Assembly (NCBI RefSeq): GCF_017313765.1
Contig: NZ_JAFLNC010000004.1
Coordinates: 1 to 64,000 of the forward strand
Length of the DNA: 64,000 nucleotides
Reading direction: 5' to 3'
Source of the DNA: Sneathiella sedimenti
GTDB lineage: Bacteria; Pseudomonadota; Alphaproteobacteria; Sneathiellales; Sneathiellaceae
Shown here in pieces: positions 56,950 through 64,000 of this stretch. A program made the translations under genes and the position numbers. Under the pieces are notes generated by a model. That model was not told the DNA's origin. It worked only from the letters and a program-made list of their open reading frames with translations, and did no database searches. Numbering within the stretch: the first letter of the stretch is position 1; every line of letters begins with the position of its first letter.

Positions 56950-57333
56950 ATGATCGGTTATATCACCCTGGGAACGAACAACCTTGAAAAGGCAACGGAA
57001 TTCTATGAAGCCCTGCTCAGCGAAATCGGGGCGAAACGTGTTGTCAACGAAGACCATTTGAAAATGTGGAGTGTTGCGCGCGGTCAGCCGATGCTGGGCG
57101 TCATTAAACCTCATAACGGGGAAGCGGCTACTTTTGGCAATGGCACGATGCCCGCGCTGCTGGTTGATAGCACTGAAACAGTTTCAAAAATGCACGCCAA
57201 AGCGATTGAGCTTGGTGGAACAAACGAAGGTGCGCCGGGCCCACGTGGCGGCGGCCAGCTCTTTTTCGGGTATTTCCGGGATCCTGAAGGACACAAGATC
57301 GCTTTCTATGCGCCGAACAAGGCAAAAGACTGA
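56950..57333 (+). CDS. VOC (glyoxalase/bleomycin-resistance) family protein
   Basis: ATG 56950 (MIGYITLGTNNLEKATEFYE), behind AAAGGAAGAAAA, gives 127 residues. The two beta-alpha-beta-beta-beta modules of the vicinal-oxygen-chelate fold are recognisable (YITLGTNNLEKATEFYEALL and GYFRDPEGHKIAFYAP). Members include glyoxalases, dioxygenases and resistance proteins; the function is not assignable. It is convergent with pmm, 3 bases apart. Confidence 0.85.
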   Translation: MIGYITLGTNNLEKATEFYEALLSEIGAKRVVNEDHLKMWSVARGQPMLGVIKPHNGEAATFGNGTMPALLVDSTETVSKMHAKAIELGGTNEGAPGPRGGGQLFFGYFRDPEGHKIAFYAPNKAKD

Positions 57334-57336
57334 CGC

Positions 57337-58716
57337 CTAAAAAGTCGGGGCCTCGACATTCGCATTGAGGAGCGCTTGCTGAAGCTGGGATTTTAGGCGG
57401 GTCAGGCCCGCCTCATCCTTGGCTTCGCAGCGCGCGACCAGAACCGCCTGGGTATTGGATGCGCGCAATAGCCACCAGCCATCCTCGGTATTTACCCGTA
57501 CCCCATCAATATCGGCGTAATCCGCACCGGCTGCCGCAAGGGCGTCCTGAATGCGGGTAACGGCGTCAAACTTCTCTTCATCGGGACAGGGAAAACGTAG
57601 CTCCGGCGTGTTGATCATTTCCGGCAGTTCATCGCGCATCTGGTCAAGGGATGATTCGCTTGCCCCGACAATATTAAGAAGGCGGAGCGCGACATAAGGC
57701 GCATCATCATAGCCGTAATAGTGGTCATTATAGAAGATGTGGCCGCTCATCTCGCCGGCAAGGGGAGCGTTGACTTCCTGCATTTTCGACTTGATCAGCG
57801 AATGACCGGTCCGCCACATGATCGGCTCTCCGCCGAGATCGCGCACCGCATCAAAGAGGATCTGGCTTGCCTTGACATCGGCGATAATCGGGGCGCCGGG
57901 GCTGTTTGCCAGAATCTCGCGCGAGAGAATAGCCAGAAGTTGATCTCCCCAGAGAATACGGCCCTGGCCGTCGACGACGCCGATCCGGTCACCATCGCCA
58001 TCAAAGGCGATCCCGAGATCCGCGTTCACACCTTTTACGGTACGGATTAGGTCTTCCAGGTTTTTCGCGACCGTCGGGTCGGGATGGTGGTTCGGGAAAC
58101 TGCCATCAATTTCATCAAAGAGAAGCAAATGAGTGCCGGGAAGCTTGGCGACTATCCTGCGGAGGGCTTCCCCCGTGACGCCGTTGCCGCAATCCCAGAC
58201 CACACTCAGATTACGCCCAGGGACGAAATCCTGGAGGAGGCGGGCGACATAGTCTTCCATGATGGGATGATCGATAACGCGTCCCGTGCCTGTTTCAAAC
58301 GGGCCGGTAGCGCTCAAGCGCCCGAGTTCCTGGATTTGCGCCCCGAAAAAGGATTTGCTGTCCAGCATCATCTTGAAGCCATTATGGCTTGGCGGATTGT
58401 GCGATCCGGTGATCATGATACCGCCGCCGGCCTTCAGCGCATAGGTGGCGTAGTAAAGCATCGGGGTCGGGCCCATGCCGATATCGAAGACGTCAATGCC
58501 TGTCGACGTCAGGCCCTTTATCAGGGCGGCTTTCAGTTTCGGTGATGTTGTGCGCCCGTCATAACCGACAGCGACGTTCTGGAAACCACCCTGTTTCAAT
58601 AGCGTCCCGAAAGAACGGCCAATGGCTTCGGCGTCCGCCTCGAACAAGGTTTCATCAATGATCCCCCGAATATCATATTCACGCAAGATGGTCGGGTTAA
58701 ACTCATGCTTCGTCAT
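57337..58716 (-). CDS. Phosphomannomutase/phosphoglucomutase
   Basis: Interconverts hexose 1- and 6-phosphates for sugar nucleotide synthesis. The 459-residue protein has the phosphoserine loop ITGSHNPPSHNGFKM (S105), the metal loop AFDGDGDRIGV and the phosphate-binding C-terminal loop RASNTQAVLVARCEA. The layout matches AlgC/ManB. It is the last gene of galU-ugd-pmm, 34 bases after ugd. Confidence 0.94.
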   Translation of the reverse strand: MTKHEFNPTILREYDIRGIIDETLFEADAEAIGRSFGTLLKQGGFQNVAVGYDGRTTSPKLKAALIKGLTSTGIDVFDIGMGPTPMLYYATYALKAGGGIMITGSHNPPSHNGFKMMLDSKSFFGAQIQELGRLSATGPFETGTGRVIDHPIMEDYVARLLQDFVPGRNLSVVWDCGNGVTGEALRRIVAKLPGTHLLLFDEIDGSFPNHHPDPTVAKNLEDLIRTVKGVNADLGIAFDGDGDRIGVVDGQGRILWGDQLLAILSREILANSPGAPIIADVKASQILFDAVRDLGGEPIMWRTGHSLIKSKMQEVNAPLAGEMSGHIFYNDHYYGYDDAPYVALRLLNIVGASESSLDQMRDELPEMINTPELRFPCPDEEKFDAVTRIQDALAAAGADYADIDGVRVNTEDGWWLLRASNTQAVLVARCEAKDEAGLTRLKSQLQQALLNANVEAPTF

Positions 58717-58750
58717 TTGTCGATGCTTTCCAGAATATCAATTTCCTCAA

Positions 58751-60058
58751 CTAATTAGGGCGTCCAATACTCCGATAGGTAAACCCTTTTAGAGCCATAT
58801 CACGAGGATCATAAATATTCCGTAAATCCACCATAACCGGTGTTTTCATCATGGACTTGACCCGTGCAAGATCCAACGCCCGGAATTCATTCCATTCCGT
58901 AATAATGACAAGGGCGTTGGCTCCTTCAAGAGTTGCGTAGGAACTTTTGCAAAAATCGATATTCTCCAGCAGTTTGCGCGCCTCCTCCATGCCTTCCGGG
59001 TCATAGGCGCGGATGCTTGCGCCCGCCGCGACCAGGGCGGGAAGGATATCAAGGCTCGGGCTTTCGCGCATATCGTCGGTGTCTGGCTTGAAGGTGAGGC
59101 CGAGCACGGCAATCTGCTTGCCCGACACAGAACCGCCGCAGGCATCAATGACCCGTGCCGCCATGTCCATTTTGCGTTTCTCATTAATACTGATCACGGT
59201 GTCGACAATTCGAAGCGGCGCACCTTCTTCGACAGAGGTCTGGTAAAGTGCGCGCGTGTCCTTGGGAAAACAGGAGCCGCCGAAGCCGGGACCCGGATGC
59301 AGGAATTTTGCGCCAATCCGCCGGTCAAGGCCGATCCCGCGGGCGACGTCATGAACATCCGCACCGACTTTCTCGCACAGGTCCGCCATTTCATTGATAA
59401 AGGTAATCTTGGTCGCGAGGAAGGCGTTGCCAGCATATTTCGTCAGTTCGGAGCTTTCCAGGCTGGTGAAAACGAGCGGCGTCTGGAAGAGCGAGAGGGG
59501 CCGGTAAATCGCTGACATGACCTCTTGCGCTCGCTTTTCCAAGGTGCCGACAATCACCCGATCGGGCCGCATGAAGTCCTCGATTGCGGCACCTTCGCGC
59601 AGAAATTCCGGGTTGGAGACAACATCGAAATCCGCATTGGGGTTGGTCTCGCGCAGGATGCGCTCTACCTCGCGCCCCGTTCCAACGGGCACCGTTGATT
59701 TTGTCACGACCACCGTATAGCCGGTGAGGGCGGACGCTATCTCTTTCGTGGCGGCATAGACATAGGTCAGGTCGGCCTGGCCATCTCCGCGTCGGCTTGG
59801 GGTGCCGACGGCAATAAAGACGGCGTCCGCGCCGGCAACCGCGCTTTGCAGGTCGGTTCCGAATTTGAGATAGCCCGAGCGAGCGTTTTTCTCGATCATC
59901 GCCTGAAGACCAGGTTCAAAAATCGGAATATCGCCCGCGTTGAGTTTGTCTATCTTTTCCGCATCCGTATCGATGCAAATCACGTCATGACCGAATTCCG
60001 AAAAGCAGGTACCCGAAACCAGCCCGACATAGCCAGTCCCAATTACAGCGATATGCAT
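58751..60058 (-). CDS. ugd: UDP-glucose 6-dehydrogenase
   Basis: Oxidises UDP-glucose to UDP-glucuronate with two NAD. The 435-residue protein has the Rossmann motif VIGTGYVGLVSG (residues 5-16) and catalytic cysteine C263 in GFGGSCFPKDT. The C-terminal UDP-binding domain contains GLTFKPDTDDMRESPS. It lies between galU, which makes its substrate, and pmm. Confidence 0.96.
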   Translation of the reverse strand: MHIAVIGTGYVGLVSGTCFSEFGHDVICIDTDAEKIDKLNAGDIPIFEPGLQAMIEKNARSGYLKFGTDLQSAVAGADAVFIAVGTPSRRGDGQADLTYVYAATKEIASALTGYTVVVTKSTVPVGTGREVERILRETNPNADFDVVSNPEFLREGAAIEDFMRPDRVIVGTLEKRAQEVMSAIYRPLSLFQTPLVFTSLESSELTKYAGNAFLATKITFINEMADLCEKVGADVHDVARGIGLDRRIGAKFLHPGPGFGGSCFPKDTRALYQTSVEEGAPLRIVDTVISINEKRKMDMAARVIDACGGSVSGKQIAVLGLTFKPDTDDMRESPSLDILPALVAAGASIRAYDPEGMEEARKLLENIDFCKSSYATLEGANALVIITEWNEFRALDLARVKSMMKTPVMVDLRNIYDPRDMALKGFTYRSIGRPN

Positions 60059-60097
60059 CGCAAAATCTCCGTTTCGTTAGTCGTGAGATATATTGTA

Positions 60098-60979
60098 TTA
60101 CAGTTTATCGGCTATTTTTTTGACAATGTTCGTTACGTCGGCCTTCATGTCTTCGCGATTGAGGGCAAAGGCAATATTCGCTTCAAGAAATCCAATTTTA
60201 TCGCCGCAGTCATACCGCGTCCCTTCAAATTTCATGCCGTTAAAAGGCGCCCTGCCGAGCATGGCGGACAGGGCATCCGTCAGCTGGATCTCATTCCCGG
60301 CGCCGCGCGCCTGATTTTCCAGAAGACTGAAGATATTGGGCTCCAGGATATAGCGTCCGATGACTGCGAGATTGGACGGGGCGTTGGCTGGGCTCGGCTT
60401 TTCCACCAGGCTCTTGATCTCGATGAGGTTCTCGTGTTCCTTGCCGGGACCCAAGATACCGTAACGTGAGGTATGTTCGTTTGGTACTTCCATCACCGCC
60501 AGCATATTGCCGCCGCCAACCTTTTCCCGCGCCGCCGTCATCTGGGCGAGGCAGGGCGTGTCTGCGAGGATCAGGTCATCGGCGAGTATAACGGCGAAGG
60601 GTTCATCTCCAACGAGCCGTTTCGCGCACCACACCGCATGGCCGAGACCGAGCGGTTCCTGCTGCCGGATATAGGCGATGGAGCCGGCCTTCGGCACACT
60701 GTTCTGTATCTCTTTCAGGACATCATTTTTTTGCCGTTCGATCAGCACGCTTTCAAGTTCGTAGGATCGATCGAAATGATCCTCAATGATGGTCTTGCCG
60801 CGCCCGGTGACAAATATAAACTCTTCAATACCGGCGTCGCGCGCTTCTTCCACGGCATACTGGATAAGCGGCTTGTCAACGACGGGAAGCATCTCCTTCG
60901 GCATGGCCTTCGTTGCGGGGAGAAATCTTGTTCCGAGTCCCCCGACAGGGAACACGGCCTTACGGACTTTTTTGGGCAT
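60098..60979 (-). CDS. galU: UTP-glucose-1-phosphate uridylyltransferase
   Basis: Makes UDP-glucose from UTP and glucose 1-phosphate. The 293-residue protein has FPVGGLGTRFLPATKAMPKE (residues 10-29, nucleotide-binding loop) and LPVVDKPLIQYAVEEA. VKSLVEKPSPANAPSN and the glucose-binding DCGDKIGFLEAN follow. It is the first gene of the minus-strand operon galU-ugd-pmm, which feeds exopolysaccharide or lipopolysaccharide sugars. Confidence 0.96.
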   Translation of the reverse strand: MPKKVRKAVFPVGGLGTRFLPATKAMPKEMLPVVDKPLIQYAVEEARDAGIEEFIFVTGRGKTIIEDHFDRSYELESVLIERQKNDVLKEIQNSVPKAGSIAYIRQQEPLGLGHAVWCAKRLVGDEPFAVILADDLILADTPCLAQMTAAREKVGGGNMLAVMEVPNEHTSRYGILGPGKEHENLIEIKSLVEKPSPANAPSNLAVIGRYILEPNIFSLLENQARGAGNEIQLTDALSAMLGRAPFNGMKFEGTRYDCGDKIGFLEANIAFALNREDMKADVTNIVKKIADKL

Positions 60980-61010
60980 ACTGATCTGACCTGCTGAATA
61001 AACTTTAAAA

Positions 61011-61040
61011 TTTATGACATCTCGGCTGCCGCTAACGCAA
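61011..61040 (-). promoter_or_regulatory. Putative promoter of galU-ugd-pmm
   Basis: Read on the minus strand, TTGCGT (61040-61035) and CATAAA (61016-61011) are 18 bases apart, ending 31 bases before the galU start. The match is moderate. Confidence 0.35.
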
Positions 61041-61050
61041 CCCCTGATTT

Positions 61051-61752
61051 TCAGCTTTTTAGCAGTACGTCCTTTGCCTCATTGAGTTTGGCGGCCATAT
61101 AGTCGGAGCCATTATGGTCAGGATGAAACTTTTTCATCAGTCGGCGGTGGGCGGCCTTGATCTCCGAAACCGTAGCATCGCTGCCGAGTTCGAGGATTTC
61201 AAACGCCTCCTGGCGGGTCATCGGCCCGCTGCTGCTCGACGCGCGGGTACGTTCTTCCTTTGACTGGCTGTCACCGGCCTCTGTCGTAAAATCTTCATCA
61301 AAATTTCGCGCTATATAGCTTTCCAGAATGGCCATGGTCTGCTCGTCCGCCGCGCATTCCTGTTGAAAGTCACCCAACTCGGCGCGGGAGAGGGAAGAAA
61401 GTTGGCGCCCTTCGAAGCGCCCCCGCAATATTGTCGCATCCATCTCGCCGGTGTCGTGGTTGAGAGATGCCTGCAGCCAGTCCGTCTCGACATCCGATTT
61501 TTGCCCGGTGGAGGGACGGCGGGAACTGAATAACGGCTTGTTGCGGAGAAAAAAGAGTGCGGCGACAACCAGCGGCGGGGCATAGGCGAAGCGACCGGTG
61601 AGAATGAAAAAGCCGGCCAGCAAAGAGCAAATGATCACGGCGGAAATGCGCAATGCCTTGATAAGTTTTTTAGGGTCCGCCGTTGCAATGGCCTGGCTAC
61701 CGACCATCAGGGCCAGCAAGAGCGATACGCCAATGATAAAATAGGCCAGCAT
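61051..61752 (-). CDS. Membrane-anchored J-domain protein
   Basis: The 233-residue protein has two or three N-terminal hydrophobic segments (about 1-20, 35-52 and 55-70), a linker (about 75-170) and a C-terminal J domain (about 172-233) with the HPD motif in KKFHPDHNGSDY, needed to stimulate Hsp70 ATPase. This N-terminal anchor with C-terminal J domain resembles TIM14/DjlA-type helpers rather than full DnaJ. The gene starts three bases after the end of the VWA gene, so the two are almost certainly cotranscribed. Confidence 0.87.
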   Translation of the reverse strand: MLAYFIIGVSLLLALMVGSQAIATADPKKLIKALRISAVIICSLLAGFFILTGRFAYAPPLVVAALFFLRNKPLFSSRRPSTGQKSDVETDWLQASLNHDTGEMDATILRGRFEGRQLSSLSRAELGDFQQECAADEQTMAILESYIARNFDEDFTTEAGDSQSKEERTRASSSSGPMTRQEAFEILELGSDATVSEIKAAHRRLMKKFHPDHNGSDYMAAKLNEAKDVLLKS

Positions 61753-61755
61753 GGT

Positions 61756-62463
61756 CTATTTGATCTGTTTGAGGAGCAATTGTGCCTCGCCGCCGGATTT
61801 CTTGCTGAGGTCACTGAGTGCCTTGCGGCCCCCGGCGGCATAAGCCGCGACGGCCCGGAGCAGGTTGCGCAATGTCGCCGCGCTGGCGCTGTCGAAGCGG
61901 CAATAGGCCCCGCCGGAGATCCGTGCCATCTGGCGGAAGCAATTCTCCGCGATGGCGTCAAATCCTTCCTGAAACAGGAAAATGGGAACCTTCAGCATTC
62001 CGAGCTGCCCGGCGAGGTGACAGAGCTGGTCCGCGTCCTCCTCCATGCAGTCGCCGACATAGACGAGGGCGTTGACCCGCTCTTTTTTTGTCTGTCGCAG
62101 AGCATGTTTCAGGACCTTCTCGATCTGTGTATGGCCACCCAGGCAAAACACACGTGACATCGGGCGGATCAGTGCCTGACTGTCGGTCGTCCATTTGGTG
62201 GCCTTGAATTCCCCAAACCCCCGGAAAAAAGCAACCTGTAGCTCGAGCCCGCCCATCGATGCGGCCTCTTCGAACATTTCATGCTGGAGATGTGATGCCC
62301 TGTCCCAGGTCGGCTGGCGGCTCGCGGTGGCATCTATCGAGAATATTAATCGTCCATTCTTGCCATTAGACGCCCGCACCGGGGTGGCGGCAACCTTTTT
62401 CAAAAACTCGGCAACGTCATCCTTGCCGGTTTTTTCATCTGATTTTTCGATATTTTTGGCCAA
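61756..62463 (-). CDS. VWA-domain protein
   Basis: The 235-residue cytoplasmic-looking protein has a von Willebrand factor A-type fold with the metal-ion site motif DxTxS (D44, T46, S48 in FSIDATASRQ). NALVYVGDCMEEDADQL supplies the distal acidic site. No signal peptide or membrane segment was seen. It is encoded directly upstream of a membrane J-domain protein. The function is unknown; a metal-dependent protein-protein interaction role is likely from the fold. Confidence 0.82.
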   Translation of the reverse strand: MAKNIEKSDEKTGKDDVAEFLKKVAATPVRASNGKNGRLIFSIDATASRQPTWDRASHLQHEMFEEAASMGGLELQVAFFRGFGEFKATKWTTDSQALIRPMSRVFCLGGHTQIEKVLKHALRQTKKERVNALVYVGDCMEEDADQLCHLAGQLGMLKVPIFLFQEGFDAIAENCFRQMARISGGAYCRFDSASAATLRNLLRAVAAYAAGGRKALSDLSKKSGGEAQLLLKQIK

Positions 62464-62603
62464 TCCGCGTCTTTCCCCATTTGACGTTCCTTACACTCTA
62501 GATAGGTGGTTTTTCGGAAAAATTCAATTCATGGTCAAATAGACTTGCTCTTATGTCTGGGCCCGGCCAAAAATGGAAAAAAGAATGAAAGGAAATATTG
62601 CCG

Positions 62604-63875
62604 ATGAAAACTGATCCTTTCTGGTGGGAGTCCGCGAAGCCAGAACCCACGGATATGGCCCTGCCGGAGAGTGTCAGCGATGTGCTGATTATCGGTGGTG
62701 GCTATACAGGTCTGTCGGCGGCTCTGACCCTTACTAAGAGGGGGCAGACAGTCACTGTGCTCGATGCGGAAATGCCGGGTTATGGTGCCAGCGGACGCAA
62801 TGGCGGCATGATCGGCAATCTCCTGAAGCCCGGGCTTTCCGGACTGATCGAAGCTTACGGCGTGGAACGAGGCTGCGCGATCTATAAAGAGGCGCTGGCA
62901 TCGGTTAAGTTTATTGCCGCGCGGATCGAGGAGGAGGGAATCGACTGTGATCTCGCGTTGAATGGCCGTTTTTATCCCGCGGTTCTGGAAAAGCATTACC
63001 GCGCCATGAGCGATGATTTCGCGGTACGGCAGAAGTATCTCGATATTCCCGAAGAGATGGTCGGCCCAGAAGACTATGCAGAGGATGTCGACAGCCCCGG
63101 TTACAAGGGTGGCCTCCGCCAGCACCATACAGGCGGGCTGCATCCGGCAAAATATGTGAAGGGCCTGACGCAGGCTGCTCTGCGCTCCGGCGCCCGGATA
63201 ATCGCGCCGCTGCGGGCGGAGGGAATTATCAAGAGGCCGACAGGTTTCGCCGTTCAGACGGCTCGCGGGGATCTGAACGCCCGGGCGCTGCTGATCGCTA
63301 CCAACGGCTACGGCGGCGGCCTCTATCCGTTCTTGCAAAAGCGTATCTTTCCTGTCGGGAGCACCATGATCGCGACAGAGGAGTTGTCCGAAAACCTGGT
63401 CGCCAGCCTGTTTCCGACAAAACGGATGATTACAGATACGCGCAAGATGCTCAGCTACTACCGTCCCTCACCGGATGGACGCAGGGTGCTGCTCGGCGCC
63501 CGCCCGTCCATCTTTCCCGCCACGCCGGAGGTTCAGGCGCGCTCCCTCAAGAAGACGCTGGATTCGATTTTCCCTGCCCTTCGACAGGCGGCGGTCAGCC
63601 ATGTCTGGACGGGCAATGTCGCCTATAATTTTGCCGCCATGCCCACGATAGGAGAGCATGAAGGGGTGTACTATGCCATGGGCTATTGCGGTTCCGGCGT
63701 CGCGATCTCCGGCTATTTCGGGCATAAGGCGGCACTCAAGATTCTTGGTGACCCGGAGGGGGAAACGGCCTTTGACGGCTTGCCACTAGAGGATCGTTTC
63801 TACTATAACGGCAGGCCCTGGTTCCTGCCGGTCGCCATGATGGGCTACCGCATTCGCGATTATTTTGGTTTCTGA
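62604..63875 (+). CDS. FAD-dependent oxidoreductase, gamma-glutamylputrescine-oxidase-like
   Basis: ATG 62604 (MKTDPFWWESAKPEPTD) gives 423 residues; a TTG two codons upstream is also in frame. The FAD motif IIGGGYTGLSAALTL lies at residues 29-43 and GYGASGRNGGMIGN follows near 55. The C-terminal GYCGSGVAISGYFGH is typical of PuuB/OrdL-type amine oxidases of the DAO superfamily. No other putrescine genes are present, so the substrate is uncertain. The stop shares one base with the next start. Confidence 0.86.
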   Translation: MKTDPFWWESAKPEPTDMALPESVSDVLIIGGGYTGLSAALTLTKRGQTVTVLDAEMPGYGASGRNGGMIGNLLKPGLSGLIEAYGVERGCAIYKEALASVKFIAARIEEEGIDCDLALNGRFYPAVLEKHYRAMSDDFAVRQKYLDIPEEMVGPEDYAEDVDSPGYKGGLRQHHTGGLHPAKYVKGLTQAALRSGARIIAPLRAEGIIKRPTGFAVQTARGDLNARALLIATNGYGGGLYPFLQKRIFPVGSTMIATEELSENLVASLFPTKRMITDTRKMLSYYRPSPDGRRVLLGARPSIFPATPEVQARSLKKTLDSIFPALRQAAVSHVWTGNVAYNFAAMPTIGEHEGVYYAMGYCGSGVAISGYFGHKAALKILGDPEGETAFDGLPLEDRFYYNGRPWFLPVAMMGYRIRDYFGF

Positions 63876-64000
63876 TGACAGCCTCTGCATTTTTCTCGTT
63901 ACCGAGCCATCGCGAGACATGGCGTCTGGCCTGGCCGATTATTATTTCCAACTCCTCCGTGCCGCTTCTTGGTGCGGTGGATACGGCGGTTGTCGGCCAT
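63875..64000 (+). CDS. MATE efflux family protein (start only; cut by window end)
   Basis: ATG 63875 (TGATG junction with the oxidoreductase) opens a frame that is still open at the window end. The 42 visible residues, including ETWRLAWPIIISNSSVPLLG and AVDTAVVGH, match the first membrane helix and conserved segment of the DinF-like branch of MATE exporters. The assignment rests on this short N terminus only. Confidence 0.75.
   Translation, partial: MTASAFFSLPSHRETWRLAWPIIISNSSVPLLGAVDTAVVGH

Noticed and set aside
1-64000. CRISPR arrays, insertion sequences, prophage or toxin-antitoxin genes
   Set aside because: No direct-repeat arrays, transposase or integrase motifs or terminal inverted repeats were noticed. 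Almost all of the sequence is accounted for by housekeeping and catabolic genes.

Overview
The window is a continuous stretch of an alphaproteobacterial chromosome of moderate GC content. Pointers to the class are a tuf-rpsJ junction leading into the full S10-spc-alpha ribosomal cluster without rpsD or rpmJ, a mitochondrial-type ATP12 F1-ATPase chaperone, a MipZ division-site ATPase, a DUF1489 protein, and the order rarA-crcB-rluC...HAD-atp12. A free-living marine-type lineage near Sneathiella or other Rhodospirillales-like groups is possible, but I cannot fix the genus by eye. No rRNA, CRISPR array, prophage or insertion sequence was seen. There is one tRNA, tRNA-Leu(GAG).

Layout. Positions 2-14519 (+) hold the 3' part of tuf and the ribosomal superoperon from rpsJ to rplQ, including secY, adk and rpoA. 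A near-consensus promoter and a structured leader sit before rpsM, and an intrinsic terminator follows rplQ. Positions 14674-18774 (+) hold a Deg-type periplasmic protease, rarA, crcB and an RluC-type pseudouridine synthase, all overlapping or touching. Positions 18806-20875 hold leuA as a self-contained unit: promoter, a Leu-rich leader peptide with attenuator-like hairpins, the gene and a terminator. Positions 20891-25896 hold a HAD phosphatase, atp12 and propionyl-CoA carboxylase (pccB, pccA). Positions 25877-27792 hold a Cys-rich class III cyclase and lipB on the minus strand and an orphan FliN-like protein. Then come tRNA-Leu, the malic enzyme maeB and mgtE.

Positions 31881-43533 are a leucine/isovalerate degradation island. 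A divergent LysR regulator faces isovaleryl-CoA dehydrogenase, a thiolase, a second acyl-CoA dehydrogenase and an HCCA-isomerase-like protein. An SDR lies on the other strand, followed by methylcrotonyl-CoA carboxylase beta, a methylglutaconyl-CoA hydratase, methylcrotonyl-CoA carboxylase alpha and HMG-CoA lyase. Together these take isovaleryl-CoA to acetoacetate plus acetyl-CoA. A leucine dehydrogenase further on (50159-51226, -) would supply the first step, so synthesis and breakdown of leucine are both encoded within about 33 kb.

Positions 43581-50146 hold DUF1489, a minus-strand molybdopterin oxidoreductase and a tightly overlapping lipid A/Kdo operon (DUF374 acyltransferase, waaA, lpxK, lauroyl acyltransferase). 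Positions 51449-56764 hold a 2-hydroxyglutarate-oxidase-like flavoprotein, an exported DUF3179 protein, mipZ, an ArsR repressor with an ArsP-type permease controlled by paired operators, and a small exported protein. The end of the window holds a VOC protein, the minus-strand operon galU-ugd-pmm for sugar nucleotides, a VWA/J-domain pair, a PuuB-like oxidase and the start of a MATE transporter cut by the window edge.

The most interesting non-coding signal is the leuA leader (18806-19161). The most interesting less-studied protein signals are the VWA plus membrane J-protein pair, the Cys-cluster cyclase and the lone FliN domain.
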